Under the pieces are notes generated by a model that saw only the letters and a list, made by a program, of their open reading frames with translations, searched no databases and had not been told where the DNA came from. From Solwaraspora sp. WMMA2065 (GTDB lineage: Bacteria; Actinomycetota; Actinomycetes; Mycobacteriales; Micromonosporaceae), in contig NZ_CP128361.1 in the NCBI RefSeq assembly GCF_030345075.1, positions 2,480,001-2,544,000 of the forward strand: DNA of 64,000 nt, written 5' to 3'. Both the position numbers and the translations under genes were made by a program. Position 1 is the first letter of the stretch. Every line of letters begins with the position of its first letter. Positions 62,632-64,000 of this stretch are shown piece by piece.

Positions 62632-62982
62632 TCAGATCCGGCGGCGGCCGGAGAACCCGCACTCCAGGCGGTGGTACCAGCGGATCTCGCCGTCGCCCTC
62701 CAGCCAGCACCACAGGACCGGACGGTCGTCCAGCTCGCCCGGGAAGTCGAGCAGCACCGGGGCGACGCTCTTGACCTGGATCTCCTGCTCGTTCAGCTCG
62801 TCGAGAATCCCGTAGATCCGCGCTTCCAGCCCTTTCACCTCGGCCAGACCGCCGTGCGGGCTGTCCGATCCGGCCGCCAGATCCGCCCGCAACTCAGCCA
62901 GGTCAGCGCGGAGCAGGACCAACTCGTCGATCCGTGGACGGAGGGTTGCCATCAGGTGGCGTGCCTGGGCGAGGGTGAACAC
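62632..62982 (-). CDS. DUF2203 family protein
   Basis: 116 residues from a GTG at 62982, with GGAG four bases upstream. It starts F-T-L-A-Q-A-R-H-L-M-A-T-L-R-P-R-I, has a middle coiled-coil-like helix, and ends with W-C-W-L-E-G-D-G-E-I-R-W-Y-H-R. This is the DUF2203 pattern. The function is unknown. It stands alone between the chitinase and proC. Confidence 0.85.
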   Translation of the reverse strand: MFTLAQARHLMATLRPRIDELVLLRADLAELRADLAAGSDSPHGGLAEVKGLEARIYGILDELNEQEIQVKSVAPVLLDFPGELDDRPVLWCWLEGDGEIRWYHRLECGFSGRRRI

Positions 62983-63368
62983 GTTCTCCAGTATGGTCCA
63001 TCACCACTCTTCGTGGGTCGACCGGTCACCGGAGGACTGCGGCCGACCGTTACACAAGGCCGCCGGACTGCGGCCTGACCGCCCGGCACGGCCACTGACC
63101 CGGACGGCTGCCCCGGGCCGCCGCCGGTCGCCGTGCGCCGGCGGCGGCACTGGGCGCGTCGGCGGAACGCGCCCGGCAGCCGGCCGCAGGGGGGCAGCCA
63201 GGGCCGGCTGTCGACGTCGCCGCAGGGGAAGTCACGACACGACGCCGGTGCGGCGGTCGCTCAGCTCCGGCGGGCTTCATTCCCGTCGAGCCACCTACGA
63301 CCACCTATGTCGCAAACGGTAGCCACACCGACACGTTCAGCGGAAGAGGGTGAGCGTGAATGAATACC
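62983..63368. other. Intergenic region upstream of the DUF2203 gene
   Basis: The 386 bases hold no gene that I can support. A direct repeat of GGACTGCGGCC is seen at about 63034 and 63066. proC ends at 63369 on the same strand. Some of the stretch near 63300 is AT-richer and could hold the promoter of the DUF2203 gene. Confidence 0.4.
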
Positions 63369-64000
63369 TCAGCCGTGCTGCGCGGCCAACTCCCGAGCAC
63401 GGTCGCGGGCCGCTTCCAGGGCGGCGAGCAGCGCCGCCCGGACCCCGTGGTTCTCCAGCTCGCGGATGGCCGAGATGGTGGTGCCGGCCGGCGAGGTGAC
63501 GGCCTCGCGCAGCTTGACCGGATGCTCGCCGGAGTCCCGCAGCATCACCGCCGAACCGATCGCCGTCTGCACGATCAGGTCGTGCGCCACCTGGCGGGGC
63601 AGCCCGAGCAGAATTCCGGCGTCGATCATCGCCTCGACCAGCAGGTAGAAATAGGCCGGGCCGGAACCGGACAACGCGGTGACCGCGTCCTGCTGGGTCT
63701 CCGGCACCCGGATCGTGACACCGAGCGGCTGGAACATCTCCTCGGCGAGGGCCAGATGCGCGGCGGTGGCGTGCCGGCCAGCGGAAATGGCGGTCATCGC
63801 CTGGTCCACCAGCGCCGGGGTGTTGGTCATCACCCGTACCACCGGGGTGCCGTCCGGTAGCCGGCGGGCGAAGAACTCGGTCGGCAGGCCCGCGCAGAGC
63901 GAAACGACCAGCTTGTCCGCCGGCACCTTGGGGCCGATCTGGTCCAGCAGGGTGGCGGCGTCCTGCGGCTTGACCGCCACGGCCAGCACCTCCGCCTCGG
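63369..64000 (-). CDS. proC: Pyrroline-5-carboxylate reductase, C-terminal part (cut by window edge)
   Basis: The visible 209 codons cover the end of the NADPH-binding domain (V-L-A-V-A-V-K-P-Q-D, then S-L-C-A-G) and the whole dimerisation domain. The family motifs V-M-T-N-T-P-A-L-V, T-A-L-S-G-S-G-P-A-Y-F-Y and V-T-S-P-A-G-T-T-I-S-A-I are clear. It converts pyrroline-5-carboxylate to proline. The start lies beyond the right edge; the frame is open up to 64000. Confidence 0.93.
   Translation of the reverse strand, partial: EAEVLAVAVKPQDAATLLDQIGPKVPADKLVVSLCAGLPTEFFARRLPDGTPVVRVMTNTPALVDQAMTAISAGRHATAAHLALAEEMFQPLGVTIRVPETQQDAVTALSGSGPAYFYLLVEAMIDAGILLGLPRQVAHDLIVQTAIGSAVMLRDSGEHPVKLREAVTSPAGTTISAIRELENHGVRAALLAALEAARDRARELAAQHG

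Overview
The window is high-GC DNA with dense coding, many ATGA/GTGA start-stop overlaps, GTG starts and several leaderless-looking promoters. The gene content is typical of a filamentous actinomycete: DUF5753/DUF397 pairs, a SigE-family sigma factor, an Rhs polymorphic toxin, PASTA-domain kinase and class II DAHP synthase. It most resembles Micromonosporaceae. That assignment is inferred from gene content and style, not from a database search.

Layout. 1-6400: the start of a secreted C39-like protein running off the left edge, an EcsC-like protein, a sigma factor flanked by two related envelope proteins, an AT-richer acyltransferase, endonuclease V coupled to a GNAT acetyltransferase, and a small CxxC protein. 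6392-10840 is an accessory stretch: an IS110-family element, a long palindrome, a zinc-ribbon/GPP34/zinc-ribbon cassette, a DUF5753 regulator with its DUF397 partner, and a degenerate SUKH-like immunity fragment. 10891-22003 holds a candidate immunity gene and a 3580-residue secreted Rhs protein. This protein carries a DNRLRE-like region, three LamG domains, YD repeats, a Lys-rich segment, a Hint self-cleavage domain and an AT-richer C-terminal toxin. 22143-26857: a membrane-anchored protein, a zincin-like protein, a Tat-exported intradiol dioxygenase, a GntR remnant, a C39-like secreted protein and a DUF2087 protein. 26870-29546: a three-gene ABC-2 exporter. 29691-34777: EamA exporter, diacylglycerol-kinase-type lipid kinase, a second DUF5753/DUF397 pair, GNAT, membrane protein and Nudix hydrolase.

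34886-46117 is dominated by carotenoid genes: a CrtA-like monooxygenase, a GNAT, CruF-like protein, GT2 glycosyltransferase and CrtI-type desaturase. A CDP-alcohol phosphatidyltransferase-like protein, metF and a GGPP-type prenyl synthase follow. After an inserted TnpB-only element come the two lycopene cyclase subunits, in one operon with an Rv2175c-like DNA-binding protein. The order metF / prenyl synthase / Rv2175c / PASTA kinase / aroG matches the mycobacterial Rv2172c-Rv2178c neighbourhood, with the cyclase genes placed inside it.

46341-52420: the kinase, endonuclease IV, threonine aldolase, class II DAHP synthase and a lipoprotein. 52549-58202: an oligosaccharide ABC importer with a YicI-type alpha-xylosidase behind two adjacent LacI-type operators, evidently a xyloside uptake and breakdown operon. 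58168-64000: a TetR regulator, a Wzm/Wzt-type polysaccharide exporter pair, a secreted CBM2-GH18 chitinase, a DUF2203 protein and the C-terminal part of proC. No rRNA, tRNA or CRISPR array was seen.
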